A stretch of 64,000 bases of DNA from Halanaerobium saccharolyticum subsp. saccharolyticum DSM 6643 (GCF_000350165.1 NZ_CAUI01000021.1:296052-360051), one strand, 5' to 3'; counted from the stretch's first letter, positions 42,796 through 51,656 are shown. Numbers and translations are program-made. Notes: generated from the sequence alone by a model not told the origin.

Positions 42796-43452
42796 ATGAA
42801 TGATTCTCGCAAAAGTTTTCATACAGAATTGAATGATCTTGAAAATGAAATGTTGAAAATGGGAAGTGTGGTTGGAGAAAGTATTAGTCAGAGCATTGAG
42901 GCTTTAATAAATAAGGATCTTGAGCTGGCTTCTAAAGTTATAGAAAATGATGATATAATAGATGATTATGAACTCGAAATAGAAGAAAAATGTACCCGTT
43001 TAATTGCTCTCCAACAGCCGGTAGCAATTGATTTACGTAAAATTATAGTTATTTCCAAGCTGGTAACTGATTTAGAGAGAATAGGTGATAATGCAGCCAA
43101 TATCGCTCATAAAGTATTAGATATTGGAGATCAGACGCTAATTAAGGAAATGCAGGATCTTCCAGGTATGAGAGATATAGTTGTACAGCAGCTTAGAGCA
43201 AGCCTAGAAGCTTTTGTTGATATGGATATTGAGAAAGCAAAGGAAGTTGCAGCTGGAGATGAAAAAGTTAATCAGTTGGATAAGCAAATTAAATCTGAAC
43301 TATTAAATGTTATGGAGAATGACTCTAAAACGATTGAACAGGGGACTTCACTTATGTTTATCAGTCGCTTTTTGGAGAGAATTGGAGATCACTCAACCAA
43401 CATTTGTGAGCGTACTGTTTATATGAAGACAGGCGAATGGACTGAGCTATAA
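42796..43452 (+). CDS. phoU: Phosphate signalling protein PhoU
   Basis: 218-aa protein of two three-helix bundles. The metal-binding acidic clusters appear in D-L-E-R-I-G-D-N-A-A-N-I and F-L-E-R-I-G-D-H-S-T-N-I. Links Pst transport to PhoR activity. End of the operon. Confidence 0.96.
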   Translation: MNDSRKSFHTELNDLENEMLKMGSVVGESISQSIEALINKDLELASKVIENDDIIDDYELEIEEKCTRLIALQQPVAIDLRKIIVISKLVTDLERIGDNAANIAHKVLDIGDQTLIKEMQDLPGMRDIVVQQLRASLEAFVDMDIEKAKEVAAGDEKVNQLDKQIKSELLNVMENDSKTIEQGTSLMFISRFLERIGDHSTNICERTVYMKTGEWTEL

Positions 43453-43505
43453 TAATTAAATAATCTTTAATTTTAATTAAAATCAAGTTTCGAATTCAAT
43501 AATAA

Positions 43506-43539
43506 GGTACACTCTTAAATGGGGGTGTATCTTTTTTTT
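43506..43539 (+). terminator. Terminator of the pst operon
   Basis: Stem GGTACACTC / GGGTGTATC (with G-T pairs), loop TTAAATGG, eight T. Confidence 0.85.
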
Positions 43540-43554
43540 ATTCTTAAATAACAT

Positions 43555-43582
43555 TTGATTGCAATATTTTTGGGGCTATGAT
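43555..43582 (+). promoter_or_regulatory. Promoter of the ABC exporter gene
   Basis: TTGATT (43555-43560), 16 bases, TATGAT (43577-43582), 44 bases before the start. Confidence 0.5.
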
Positions 43583-43625
43583 AAAATTTCTAATTAGTAA
43601 ATAAAAAGGGGGATAACTATAAATT

Positions 43626-45353
43626 ATGTTAAAGAAGTTTTTAAGCTACTATAAAAACCACTGGAAATTATTTGCAGCCACTTTGAGTAGTGCTGTTTTG
43701 ATGTCAGGTCTGGATTTGATTTATCCAATGTTTATTCAGCAGCTGATAGACGAACATTTTCCGGGTAGAAATTTAAATATGATGATCCGGATTTCAGTGA
43801 TTTTATTGATTATTTATGGACTGCGTTTTGTTTTTCAATATATAGTCCATTACTGGGGGCATGTAGTTGGGATCAGGATGGAAACTGATATGCGATCAGA
43901 TTTATTTACCCATCTGCAGAAGTTATCTTTTAAATTTTTTGATAATAATAAGGTAGGTTATTTAATGTCACGGGTAGTAAATGATTTAAATAATATTTCT
44001 GAGCTTGCTCATCACGGTCCGGAAGATCTACTTATTTCTTCAATGCTTCTGGTGGGGTCACTGGTTATTTTAATTAATATGCACTGGCAGCTGGCCCTTG
44101 TTACCTTTGCCCTAATTCCAATAATGTTCTTTTTCTCGAAAAAGCTGGGAGAGAAGATGTATCATGCCTTTAAGGTAATACGAGAAAAAATGGCAGAAGT
44201 AAATACAATAGTCGAAGACAGTTTAAGTGGAATTCGAGTAGTAAAATCTTTTACCAATGAAGATTATGAGAATGAAAAATTTTGCGAGGGCAACCACAAC
44301 TACCGCCGATCCCGTGAATGGGCAATGAAAAACATGGCTCAGTTTCATTCAGGGATGAATCTTTTTATTAATCTTATTCGTTTGAGTACCCTAGCAGCAG
44401 GAGGCTACTTTATTTATAATGGATCACTTTCAGTTGGACAGATGGTAGCTTTCCTATTCTATGTAGATATGTTTATGAACCCTATTCGAAGGCTTGTTAA
44501 CTTTAATGAACAGCTGCAGCGGGGGATGTCAGGATTCAGTCGTTTTAAAGAGTTATTAGAGGTTGATCCTGAGATAATCGATCTTCCTGATGCTGAGGAG
44601 TTAAAAGATGTGGAAGGTTTAATTAAATATGAGGATGTAAGTTTTAGTTATGATAATTATGAAAAAGTATTAACAAATGTTGATATAGAAGTTAAGCCTG
44701 GTAAAACAGTAGCCTTCGTTGGCCCTTCTGGTGCTGGCAAATCAACTCTAACTAAACTTCTGCCCAGGTTTTATGAGATTGACAGTGGTAGTTTGTCTAT
44801 TGATAATATAGATATTAAGGATGTGACTTTAGAATCTCTGCGCCGTAATATTGGTATAGTGCAGCAAGATGTTTTTCTCTTTAATGGTACAGTTAGAGAA
44901 AATATTGCCTATGGTACAGCAAATGCTTCGACTGGAGAAATTGAAGAAGCAGCCAGAAAGGCTAATGCCCATGAGTTTATTTTAAATTTAAGTGAGGGCT
45001 ATGATACTGATATTGGGGAAAGAGGAGTTAAATTATCTGGAGGTCAGAAGCAGCGGGTTTCCATTGCGCGCTCATTTTTGAAGAATCCGCCAATCTTAAT
45101 TCTGGATGAAGCAACTTCTTCACTTGATAATAGAAGTGAAAAAATAATTCAGGAATCACTTGAGGAATTGGCTAAAGGTAGAACAACTTTAGTAGTTGCT
45201 CACCGTTTATCCACTGTGATTAATGCTGATCAGATTATTGTTTTAACCGAATCAGGCATAGTTGAGCGCGGTAAACATAATGAATTAATTAAAAATGGTG
45301 GAGAATATGCCCAATTATATAATGAACAATTTTCATCTGAATTAGCTGGATAA
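43626..45353 (+). CDS. ABC exporter half-transporter (MsbA/LmrA-like)
   Basis: 575-aa fused membrane-ATPase protein. Six helices in the first ~310 residues, then an ATPase domain with Walker A G-P-S-G-A-G-K-S-T (about 370), the Q loop V-Q-Q-D-V-F-L-F, signature L-S-G-G-Q-K-Q-R, Walker B L-I-L-D-E-A-T-S-S-L-D and A-H-R-L-S-T. Works as a homodimer or with an unseen partner; substrate (lipid or drug) unknown. Monocistronic. Confidence 0.88.
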   Translation: MLKKFLSYYKNHWKLFAATLSSAVLMSGLDLIYPMFIQQLIDEHFPGRNLNMMIRISVILLIIYGLRFVFQYIVHYWGHVVGIRMETDMRSDLFTHLQKLSFKFFDNNKVGYLMSRVVNDLNNISELAHHGPEDLLISSMLLVGSLVILINMHWQLALVTFALIPIMFFFSKKLGEKMYHAFKVIREKMAEVNTIVEDSLSGIRVVKSFTNEDYENEKFCEGNHNYRRSREWAMKNMAQFHSGMNLFINLIRLSTLAAGGYFIYNGSLSVGQMVAFLFYVDMFMNPIRRLVNFNEQLQRGMSGFSRFKELLEVDPEIIDLPDAEELKDVEGLIKYEDVSFSYDNYEKVLTNVDIEVKPGKTVAFVGPSGAGKSTLTKLLPRFYEIDSGSLSIDNIDIKDVTLESLRRNIGIVQQDVFLFNGTVRENIAYGTANASTGEIEEAARKANAHEFILNLSEGYDTDIGERGVKLSGGQKQRVSIARSFLKNPPILILDEATSSLDNRSEKIIQESLEELAKGRTTLVVAHRLSTVINADQIIVLTESGIVERGKHNELIKNGGEYAQLYNEQFSSELAG

Positions 45354-45401
45354 AAATATATTGAAATTAATTATTAAAAGAATAATTTAATAAAGGTTGC
45401 T

Positions 45402-45429
45402 AAAAGTCGGGCTATGTCTCGGCTTTTTT
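45402..45429 (+). terminator. Terminator after the ABC exporter
   Basis: Stem AAAAGTCGGG / CTCGGCTTTT with G-T pairs, loop CTATGT, six T. Confidence 0.8.
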
Positions 45430-45431
45430 CT

Positions 45432-45460
45432 TTGACAACAGTCATTAAATCTGCGATACT
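45432..45460 (+). promoter_or_regulatory. Promoter of the PspC-like operon
   Basis: TTGACA (45432-45437), 17 bases, GATACT (45455-45460). Confidence 0.65.
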
Positions 45461-45547
45461 ATAAACATGAAAAAGATAATATTAAAAAATATTTTACTAA
45501 AAAAACATATAAATTATTTAATCTATATTACGGAAGGATGGTAAGTC

Positions 45548-46084
45548 ATGAGCAAAAAATTATATCGTTCCAAAAATGATAGGATGATTGCAGGTGTTTG
45601 TGGAGGTTTGGCAGACTATTTCAATGTGGATTCTTCTTTAGTTAGACTGGCAGTTTTATTTATATTTTTATTTCAGGGTATTGGTTTAATTGCCTATATT
45701 ATTGCCTGGATTGTAATGTCAGAGGAACCAGTTAAAAATGAATATAGAATGCCTGATGATTATTATATAGAAGATCAAGAGAAACAGGAAAGTGAAAATC
45801 AACAGCAGAGCTATGGTGCAGATACTGATCAAGAGAGAAGTGAAAACTCTAATCAAGAAAATAGAACTGAAAGTGAAAAAGAATATTATCAGCGGTACCA
45901 TGATCAAAATAACGATAATAGCAATAATAATCGCCGCAAATTATTTGCTGTGATCATGATTTTAGTTGGGTCTATTTTTTTAATTGATATTTGGGTTCCA
46001 GATTTATACTGGGAAAGGTATTGGCCATTAATTTTGATTGCTGCTGGGGCTTTAATGCTTAAAGGTGATACTAATGACAGATAA
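45548..46084 (+). CDS. PspC domain membrane protein
   Basis: 178-aa protein. The N-terminal PspC domain has [21 protein letters not shown] and a membrane helix ending at I-A-W-I-V-M (about residues 35-57). A long hydrophilic, Gln/Asn/Glu-rich linker (about 60-130) is followed by two further hydrophobic segments, with Y-W-P-L-I-L-I. PspC proteins take part in envelope-stress responses. Overlaps the following small membrane protein by 11 bases. Confidence 0.82.
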   Translation: MSKKLYRSKNDRMIAGVCGGLADYFNVDSSLVRLAVLFIFLFQGIGLIAYIIAWIVMSEEPVKNEYRMPDDYYIEDQEKQESENQQQSYGADTDQERSENSNQENRTESEKEYYQRYHDQNNDNSNNNRRKLFAVIMILVGSIFLIDIWVPDLYWERYWPLILIAAGALMLKGDTNDR

Positions 46085-46385
46085 TCGAGATCGCAGTCTA
46101 ATTGCAATAATTTTAATTTTTACAGGGATAATATTTTTAGGTGATACTTTAGGTAAATATAATTTTAATATTTTTTTCTTTCTAAGAAGTTATTGGCCCT
46201 TGTTATTAATTATTTTTGGTTTTCATACTTTGTTACAAAAAACTAAATTTTGGTTTATTGTTCCTGCAATAGTTGCTGTATTATCTATCTATTTAATTTA
46301 TTTGCTGGTTAATCAACAGCCATTTTATTTTATTCCCCAGATGAGAATGAGGATATTTAATTTTAATAATCTACCATTTAGATAA
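46074..46385 (+). CDS. Small membrane protein, LiaI/LiaF-TM-like
   Basis: 103-aa hydrophobic protein with three to four helices; [11 protein letters not shown] resembles the C-terminal helices of the preceding PspC protein and the LiaF transmembrane region. ATG 46074, six bases after AAAGGTGA, is preferred over GTG 46065. Probably acts with the PspC protein at the membrane; not otherwise recognised. Confidence 0.6.
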   Translation: MTDNRDRSLIAIILIFTGIIFLGDTLGKYNFNIFFFLRSYWPLLLIIFGFHTLLQKTKFWFIVPAIVAVLSIYLIYLLVNQQPFYFIPQMRMRIFNFNNLPFR

Positions 46386-46400
46386 TATACTTAAAAAAAA

Positions 46401-46436
46401 GAAAACCACCTTAAATATTTAAGGTGGGATTTCTTT
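46401..46436. terminator. Bidirectional terminator (perfect palindrome)
   Basis: CCACCTTAAAT / ATTTAAGGTGG forms an 11-bp perfect stem between convergent genes; minus-strand T run after it serves bioY, and a T-rich stretch follows on the plus strand. Confidence 0.85.
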
Positions 46437-46945
46437 TAATTAATTTTAAGTCTTTTTTTAATTATTGGTGCTAATAATAATACCATAAATATTTTTAATA
46501 TATCTCCTGGTATAAAAGGAATTATAGTCAAGTTAAAGGAAGCAATTATTCCTGTTCCGGTAACAAAAGCAAAATAAAGGCTTCCAATCATATAATTACT
46601 TAAAACTGCAGCAACTAAAATAAAGAAATCTTTTTTCTTATTCCCACTGCAGTTAGCTGCAATCCAGGCGGCTAGAGCAAAGCTTATTAGAAATCCACCT
46701 GTTGGTCCGGCAATTACACCCAGGCCTCCACGCCCACCGGAAAAAATAGGTAAGCCAAAAGCACCTAGCAAAAGATATGTAATTTGAGCAAGCACACCAT
46801 ATTTTTTACCAAGCAAACGTCCCGAAAGTAGAACAAAGAATGACTGCAGAGTTATAGGTACAGGACCGATTGGTATCATAATAAAAGCACCAACTGCAGT
46901 CAGAGCTGCCATTAAAGCTGCTTTAATCATTTTATTAGTTTCCAT
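46436..46945 (-). CDS. bioY: Biotin transporter BioY (ECF S component)
   Basis: 169-aa membrane protein with six helices. Signatures are P-V-P-I-T-L-Q-S-F-F-V-L-L-S-G, G-A-F-G-L-P-I-F and G-P-T-G-G-F-L. It imports biotin, which this organism needs for the decarboxylase biotin carrier at 3.8 kb. No EcfA/T genes nearby, so it works alone or with a shared ECF module. ATG 46945 is eight bases from AAGGAG. Confidence 0.93.
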   Translation of the reverse strand: METNKMIKAALMAALTAVGAFIMIPIGPVPITLQSFFVLLSGRLLGKKYGVLAQITYLLLGAFGLPIFSGGRGGLGVIAGPTGGFLISFALAAWIAANCSGNKKKDFFILVAAVLSNYMIGSLYFAFVTGTGIIASFNLTIIPFIPGDILKIFMVLLLAPIIKKRLKIN

Positions 46946-46978
46946 TTTCAAAACTCCTTTATATATTTATTTATAAAT

Positions 46979-46997
46979 AATTGACCATTAGTCAATT
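46979..46997 (-). promoter_or_regulatory. Inverted repeat operator candidate before bioY
   Basis: AATTGAC-CATTA-GTCAATT is a perfect 7-bp inverted repeat 34 bases upstream of the start and overlaps a minus-strand TTGACT -35. It may be a biotin-responsive operator (BirA or BioR type unknown). Confidence 0.5.
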
Positions 46998-47077
46998 TAC
47001 ATTAAATAATCATATCATAATTTTTATTTTTTTCAAACTTTATCTACTAATTTATTAATAAAACTGGGGGGATTAAC

Positions 47078-47941
47078 ATGAGAGAATTATATTTAAAAGC
47101 ACCTGCAAAAATAAATCTTGCTTTACATATCAAAGGATTAAGAGAAGATGGATTTCATGAACTGCAGATGATTATGCAGAGTATAAGTCTAGCTGATAGG
47201 ATAAAACTGAAGAAAAAAAGTGGTGGTATTGTAGTAAAAACATCACATGTGGAGCTTCCAACTGATGAAGAAAACCTTGCTTATCAAGCAGCTGAAATAT
47301 TTTTTGAAGAGCATAAAGAAGTAAAGCAGGGTGTAGAAATTTATATAGAAAAAAATATTCCTATTGCTGCTGGAATGGCAGGGGGAAGTACAGATGCAGC
47401 AGCAGTAATGAAAGGTCTTCATCAACTCTTTGAAACAGAAACCGATTATGAAACTATGAGAAAAAGATTAGTAACTATCGGCTCTGATGTTCCTTTTTGT
47501 CTTGAAGGAGGAACAGCGTATGCTTCCGGTAAAGGAGAAATATTAGAATCATTACCTTTTATTGGGGAAAAACATTTAGTTATTGTAACACCATCATTTA
47601 AGATTTCTACCCCAAAAGTATATAAGTTATATGATCAATTAAATAATAAAAATAGTTCAAATTTTAATGCAGTATTGGATAATTTAAAAAATGAAGAAAA
47701 AATAAATTGGAATCTGGATTATAAAAACGATTTAAAAGAAGCTGCCGAAAAAATTTGCTCTGAAATTAGAGAAGTTAAAGATATTTTTAAAAATACCAAG
47801 GCTCAATTTACTATGATTTCTGGGAGTGGGCCAACAGTGTTTTCTCTATATAGTAGTCGCAAACAAGCTGAAAAAGTTGCTGCAAAGTGGCCGCGCAAAA
47901 ATGATTTTGTAACTGTAGTAAAAACAATTGATAAATATTAA
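47078..47941 (+). CDS. ispE: 4-diphosphocytidyl-2-C-methyl-D-erythritol kinase
   Basis: 287-aa GHMP kinase of the MEP isoprenoid pathway. N-terminal A-P-A-K-I-N-L-A-L, ATP loop P-I-A-A-G-M-A-G-G-S-T-D-A-A-A, and C-terminal M-I-S-G-S-G-P-T-V-F. In Bacillus ispE follows veg-sspF; here about 22 kb of accessory genes separates them. Confidence 0.95.
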   Translation: MRELYLKAPAKINLALHIKGLREDGFHELQMIMQSISLADRIKLKKKSGGIVVKTSHVELPTDEENLAYQAAEIFFEEHKEVKQGVEIYIEKNIPIAAGMAGGSTDAAAVMKGLHQLFETETDYETMRKRLVTIGSDVPFCLEGGTAYASGKGEILESLPFIGEKHLVIVTPSFKISTPKVYKLYDQLNNKNSSNFNAVLDNLKNEEKINWNLDYKNDLKEAAEKICSEIREVKDIFKNTKAQFTMISGSGPTVFSLYSSRKQAEKVAAKWPRKNDFVTVVKTIDKY

Positions 47942-47968
47942 TAAGATTACTGCAAAATAAAAAGCTGA

Positions 47969-48004
47969 CATGTGATTGACATGGGATATATTTCGTGTTA
48001 TAAT
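47969..48004 (+). promoter_or_regulatory. glnR promoter with operator-like inverted repeat
   Basis: TTGACA (47976-47981), 17 bases, TATAAT (47999-48004). CATGT-GATTG-ACATG (47969-47983) overlaps the -35, the usual place for GlnR autorepression. Confidence 0.7.
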
Positions 48005-48044
48005 TTCAGCAATAATTATTAAGACTTTGGGAGAAGTGATTAGG

Positions 48045-48431
48045 ATGAAAATAGGAAAAAATATTACAATGAAAGAGGCAAAAGAAAAAACCGGATTAAG
48101 TTCCAGACAAATCCGTTATTATGATCAACAAAGCTTGATTTTTCCTGCCCGGAGTAAGGGTAATCAGCGTCTTTTTTCTGAAAATGATATAAAGAGATTA
48201 CTAAAAATAAAAATTCTTCTAGCTGAGGGTAACAGCATAGAAACAGTAAAGTCAAAGTTGAAAGTGCCTGAATTTGAGGAAGAAACCACAATTGAATTAG
48301 ATTATGATGATCAAGATGATTACTATTCAGATGTTGAGCTCGATTCTCTTTTTCCTGTTTCAAATCGTTCTGAGTTAATAAAAAAACTTTCCCGGAGTAA
48401 TAAAAAAGGATTTAAAGAGGAGGAAGAATGA
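48045..48431 (+). CDS. glnR: GlnR-like MerR family regulator
   Basis: 128-aa MerR-type regulator. The winged helix has K-E-A-K-E-K-T-G-L-S-S-R-Q-I-R-Y-Y-D-Q-Q. The short acidic C-terminal half (E-L-D-Y-D-D-Q-D-D-Y-Y) replaces the coiled effector domain. Directly abuts glnA, so it is most probably the glutamine-responsive repressor of this operon. ATG 48045 chosen; the longer open frame runs through the promoter. Confidence 0.85.
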   Translation: MKIGKNITMKEAKEKTGLSSRQIRYYDQQSLIFPARSKGNQRLFSENDIKRLLKIKILLAEGNSIETVKSKLKVPEFEEETTIELDYDDQDDYYSDVELDSLFPVSNRSELIKKLSRSNKKGFKEEEE

Positions 48432-49763
48432 ATGAAAAAATTTAGTAGAGAGAAAATTTTACAAATTGCTGAAGAAAAAAATGTGGAATTTATCAGACTT
48501 CAGTTTGTTGATATTTTAGGGATTATAAAAAATGTTGCAATTACAATTGAGCAGCTACCAGAGGCACTTGATGGCAAGATAATGTTTGATGGTTCATCTA
48601 TTGAAGGGTATACTCGTATCCATGAATCCGATATGTATTTAAAACCTGATTATAACACGTTTGCAATTTTCCCATGGGAAACCAGTGGTGGTTGTACAGC
48701 TAGAATGATGTGCGATATTTATTTACCAAATGGTGAACCTTTTGTTGGCTGCCCAAGAGGAACATTAAAAAGGGCGATGGCTGAAGCTGAAGAAATGGGA
48801 TATCAAATGTTTGCTGGACCTGAGCCAGAATTTTTCTTATTTGAAAAAGATAAAGAGGGGAATCCAACAACTAATACTCATGATAAGGGTGGTTATTTTG
48901 ACCTTTCACCTGTTGATTTAGGTGGTGAAGCTCGTCGTGATACTGTATTAGCTCTTAAAAAGATGGGTTTTGAAGTAGAGGCAGCACATCATGAAGTAGC
49001 TCCAGGCCAACATGAAATAGATTTCAAATATACTCCAGTGTTAAGAACAGCAGATAACATTGCAACTTTTAAATTTGTTACTAAAATTATAGCTATGCAG
49101 CATAATTTACATGCCACATTCATGCCGAAGCCTATTTATGGAGAAAGTGGTTCTGGAATGCATGTTCATCAGTCATTATATAAAGATGGTCAAAATGCTT
49201 TTTATGATCCTGAAGATGAACATGGTTTAAGTGAAATTGCATATTATTATATAGGTGGATTATTAAAGCATGCTAAAGAAACTACAGCAATTTTGAATCC
49301 TACAATTAATTCATATAAACGGTTAGTACCTGGTTATGAAGCCCCTGTTTACATCTCATGGTCTACTCAAAACAGAAGTGCTCTAGTACGTGTGCCTTCT
49401 GCAAGAGGTAATGGAACTCGTTTAGAATTAAGAAACCCTGATCCAGCAGCTAACCCATATCTTGCAACTGCTGTAATGCTTAGAGCAGGTTTGGATGGAA
49501 TTAAAAATAAAATTGATCCTGGAGAACAAACAACAGATAATATTTACGAAATGGGTTATCAAGAAAGAAAATCCAGAGGAATTACTAGTCTTCCGGCAAC
49601 AATGGAAGAAGCTCTTAAATGTTTTCAAAAGAGTGAGTTTATGAGAGATATTTTGGGAGAACATATTTTTAACCATCTTGTTAAAGCAAAAAAAATTGAA
49701 TGGTCAGTCTATAAAAAGCAAGTACACAGTTGGGAAATTGATCAGTATTTAAGTACATATTAA
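48432..49763 (+). CDS. glnA: Glutamine synthetase type I
   Basis: 443-aa GSI-alpha size enzyme, which combines glutamate and ammonia using ATP. F-D-G-S-S-I-E-G-Y near residue 53, E-P-E-F-F-L-F, H-H-E-V-A-P-G-Q-H-E, G-S-G-M-H-V-H-Q and N-R-S-A-L-V-R-V-P are present; no adenylylation loop. Its start overlaps the glnR stop, typical for a GlnR-controlled operon. Confidence 0.97.
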   Translation: MKKFSREKILQIAEEKNVEFIRLQFVDILGIIKNVAITIEQLPEALDGKIMFDGSSIEGYTRIHESDMYLKPDYNTFAIFPWETSGGCTARMMCDIYLPNGEPFVGCPRGTLKRAMAEAEEMGYQMFAGPEPEFFLFEKDKEGNPTTNTHDKGGYFDLSPVDLGGEARRDTVLALKKMGFEVEAAHHEVAPGQHEIDFKYTPVLRTADNIATFKFVTKIIAMQHNLHATFMPKPIYGESGSGMHVHQSLYKDGQNAFYDPEDEHGLSEIAYYYIGGLLKHAKETTAILNPTINSYKRLVPGYEAPVYISWSTQNRSALVRVPSARGNGTRLELRNPDPAANPYLATAVMLRAGLDGIKNKIDPGEQTTDNIYEMGYQERKSRGITSLPATMEEALKCFQKSEFMRDILGEHIFNHLVKAKKIEWSVYKKQVHSWEIDQYLSTY

Positions 49764-49786
49764 GGTTTATTGGGAGGATACATATA

Positions 49787-50323
49787 ATGGACGGTAGAGA
49801 AAATATTCAAGAACATTTAAAAAAGATTAAATTGAGTAAGCTTGATACCAGATCATTATCTTTTTTGGCTCTCTTTATTGCATTTACTGCTGTGGCAACT
49901 TATCTTCATATTCCTGGTCCAAGTAGTTCCTATTTTAATTTGGGTGAGGTAGCAATTTATACTATTGCCTTAACTTTTGGTGCTAAGGCTGGTGGAATTG
50001 CAGGTGGAGTTGGTTCAGCATTAATGGATATAATTCTAGGCTACTCAATTTGGGCTCCTTTTACTTTTGTAATTAAAGGTTTAGAAGGTATGTTGGTTGG
50101 TAAAATATCCAGTCAAGATAAAGATAAAAAATTTGACAGAAAAATATTTGCAATAATTGTTGGTGGGAATGTTATGATTTTCGGTTATGCATTAGCAAAA
50201 GGATTTTTGTTGAGTTGGGCTGTTGTACTACCAGAAATAGGAATTGATTTTGCTCAAATGTTAATTGGTGGAGTTTTAGCAATTCCATTGTCCCATCATC
50301 TAGATAACTATTTTAGGAAGTGA
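49787..50323 (+). CDS. ECF transporter S component
   Basis: 178-aa membrane protein with a hydrophilic N-terminus (about 25 residues) and five to six helices. The S-Y-F-N-L-G-E-V-A-I-Y and A-G-G-V-G-S-A-L-M-D-I-I-L-G-Y segments are typical of S components for vitamins or related ligands; the ligand cannot be named. Follows glnA by 23 bases. The next gene's ribosome site lies inside its last codons, and its likely TTG start is five bases after the stop. Confidence 0.8.
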   Translation: MDGRENIQEHLKKIKLSKLDTRSLSFLALFIAFTAVATYLHIPGPSSSYFNLGEVAIYTIALTFGAKAGGIAGGVGSALMDIILGYSIWAPFTFVIKGLEGMLVGKISSQDKDKKFDRKIFAIIVGGNVMIFGYALAKGFLLSWAVVLPEIGIDFAQMLIGGVLAIPLSHHLDNYFRK

Positions 50324-50328
50324 TATTA

Positions 50329-51330
50329 TTGGAGATTGGTAAGCTAGCAGGCGATAATTTAAAGAAAGTGATATTAGATAAAATTGAACATTTCAGATCA
50401 GATGTTATAGTACCAGCAGGTGTAGGAGAAGACAGCGCGGTAGTTGACTTAGGTGATTATTTGTTAGTTGTCTCCTCTGATCCTATAACTGGAGCAGAAA
50501 AAAATGCTGGTTTTATTGCAGTTAATGTTTCTTGTAATGATATAGCTGCAGCTGGAGCTGAACCTTTTGGAATTCAAGTAGTGTTATTATTACCTCCAAG
50601 TTTAGGTGAGGAACACGCAGAATTGCTGATGGATGAAATAGTAGAGACTGCAAAATCAATGGAGATTGAGGTTTTAGGAGGTCATACAGAAATTACTGAT
50701 CTGATTCAAAAACCAATGATTACTGTTACAGCACTTGGCAAAGCTAAAAAAGAGGAACTAACCTCTAGTTCTGCAGCTGAGATTGGAGATGATTTATACA
50801 TCTCTAAAGGTATCGGTATAGAAGGTAGCTATATTTTAGCTAACGATTATCAAGATTATTTAATTGATAAAGGAGTTAGTCAAGAGTCTATAGATAAAGC
50901 ATCTGGCTATTTAGATCTTTTAAGTGTAATTCCCGAAAGTAGAATAGCAAGGAAAAATGGTGTTAAGGCAATGCATGATGTGACTGAAGGTGGAGTTTAT
51001 GGGGCAATCGAAGAAATGGCAGCAGCTTCTGGGCTTGGATACGTCATTGAAGCAGATAACTTTAAAATAAAAGCTGAGGTAAAAGATATTTGTAACAAAT
51101 TAAATATTGATCCTGCAGGTTTGATTTCTTCTGGCTCAATGTTAATGGCTGTAGCTCCAGACATTGATTTAGAATCAGTATTTTCTAAAAATAATATTGA
51201 ATTGATTAAAGTTGGAAGATTAATTGAAAATGGAAGCTATATTGAGAAAAACGGAGAAAAGGAAGAATTTTCCTTACCAGATGAAGATGAGCTTTGGAAG
51301 TTCATCAAAAATGTTACACAAACCACTTGA
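50329..51330 (+). CDS. AIR synthase-related (PurM/HypE/ThiL-like) ATP-dependent enzyme
   Basis: 333-aa protein of the PurM superfamily. It starts E-I-G-K-L (family-like), then G-V-G-E-D-S-A-V-V-D, N-V-S-C-N-D-I-A-A-A-G-A-E-P (Mg/ATP segment) and L-G-G-H-T-E-I. It ends in a compact C-domain. Not ThiL, PurM or HypE itself as far as can be seen (no HypE C-terminal Cys). TTG 50329 is taken because AGGAAGTGA is five bases before; GTG 50320 lies inside that site. Pairing with an ECF S component suggests it modifies the imported compound. Confidence 0.72.
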   Translation: MEIGKLAGDNLKKVILDKIEHFRSDVIVPAGVGEDSAVVDLGDYLLVVSSDPITGAEKNAGFIAVNVSCNDIAAAGAEPFGIQVVLLLPPSLGEEHAELLMDEIVETAKSMEIEVLGGHTEITDLIQKPMITVTALGKAKKEELTSSSAAEIGDDLYISKGIGIEGSYILANDYQDYLIDKGVSQESIDKASGYLDLLSVIPESRIARKNGVKAMHDVTEGGVYGAIEEMAAASGLGYVIEADNFKIKAEVKDICNKLNIDPAGLISSGSMLMAVAPDIDLESVFSKNNIELIKVGRLIENGSYIEKNGEKEEFSLPDEDELWKFIKNVTQTT

Positions 51331-51355
51331 CAATTACAAAATTTGGAATTATACT
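51327..51355 (+). promoter_or_regulatory. spoVG promoter
   Basis: TTGACA (51327-51332), 17 bases, TATACT (51350-51355). It overlaps the stop of the preceding gene, so spoVG can be expressed alone. Confidence 0.75.
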
Positions 51356-51389
51356 GGTATTAACAAAAAATTCCAAAGGTGGTGCATTT

Positions 51390-51656
51390 ATGAAAATTAC
51401 AGATGTCAGAGTTTTCCCAGTCGATATTAATGGAAGTTTGGTCAGGGCTTATGCGACGGTGACTTTTGATGACGCTTTTGTTATTCGTGAAATGCGGGTA
51501 ATTGAAGGCAAAAATGGAACTTTTCTTTCAATGCCTTCAAGAAGAAAAAGAAATGGGAACTATCAAGATATCTGTTTCCCAATTTCTGCTAAGTTAAGAG
51601 ATCTAATGGAAAACGAAGTTTTGGAAAAGTTTAATGGTTTACTCGAAAGTGCTTAA
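51390..51656 (+). CDS. spoVG: SpoVG RNA-binding regulator
   Basis: 88-aa SpoVG with M-K-I-T-D-V-R-V and the conserved S-M-P-S-R-R-K segment and D-I-C-F-P-I. Nucleic-acid binding regulator found in sporulating and non-sporulating Firmicutes. ATG 51390 chosen with AAAGGTGG upstream; the longer open frame overlaps the AIR synthase-like gene. Confidence 0.96.
   Translation: MKITDVRVFPVDINGSLVRAYATVTFDDAFVIREMRVIEGKNGTFLSMPSRRKRNGNYQDICFPISAKLRDLMENEVLEKFNGLLESA

Noticed and set aside
25000..47050. Integrated prophage or conjugative element in the accessory stretch
   Set aside because: No integrase, transposase, phage or conjugation gene, and gene composition is like the flanks.
48064..48363. 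Minus-strand 99-aa frame overlapping glnR
   Set aside because: Antisense of a well-supported regulator; no start site or domain.
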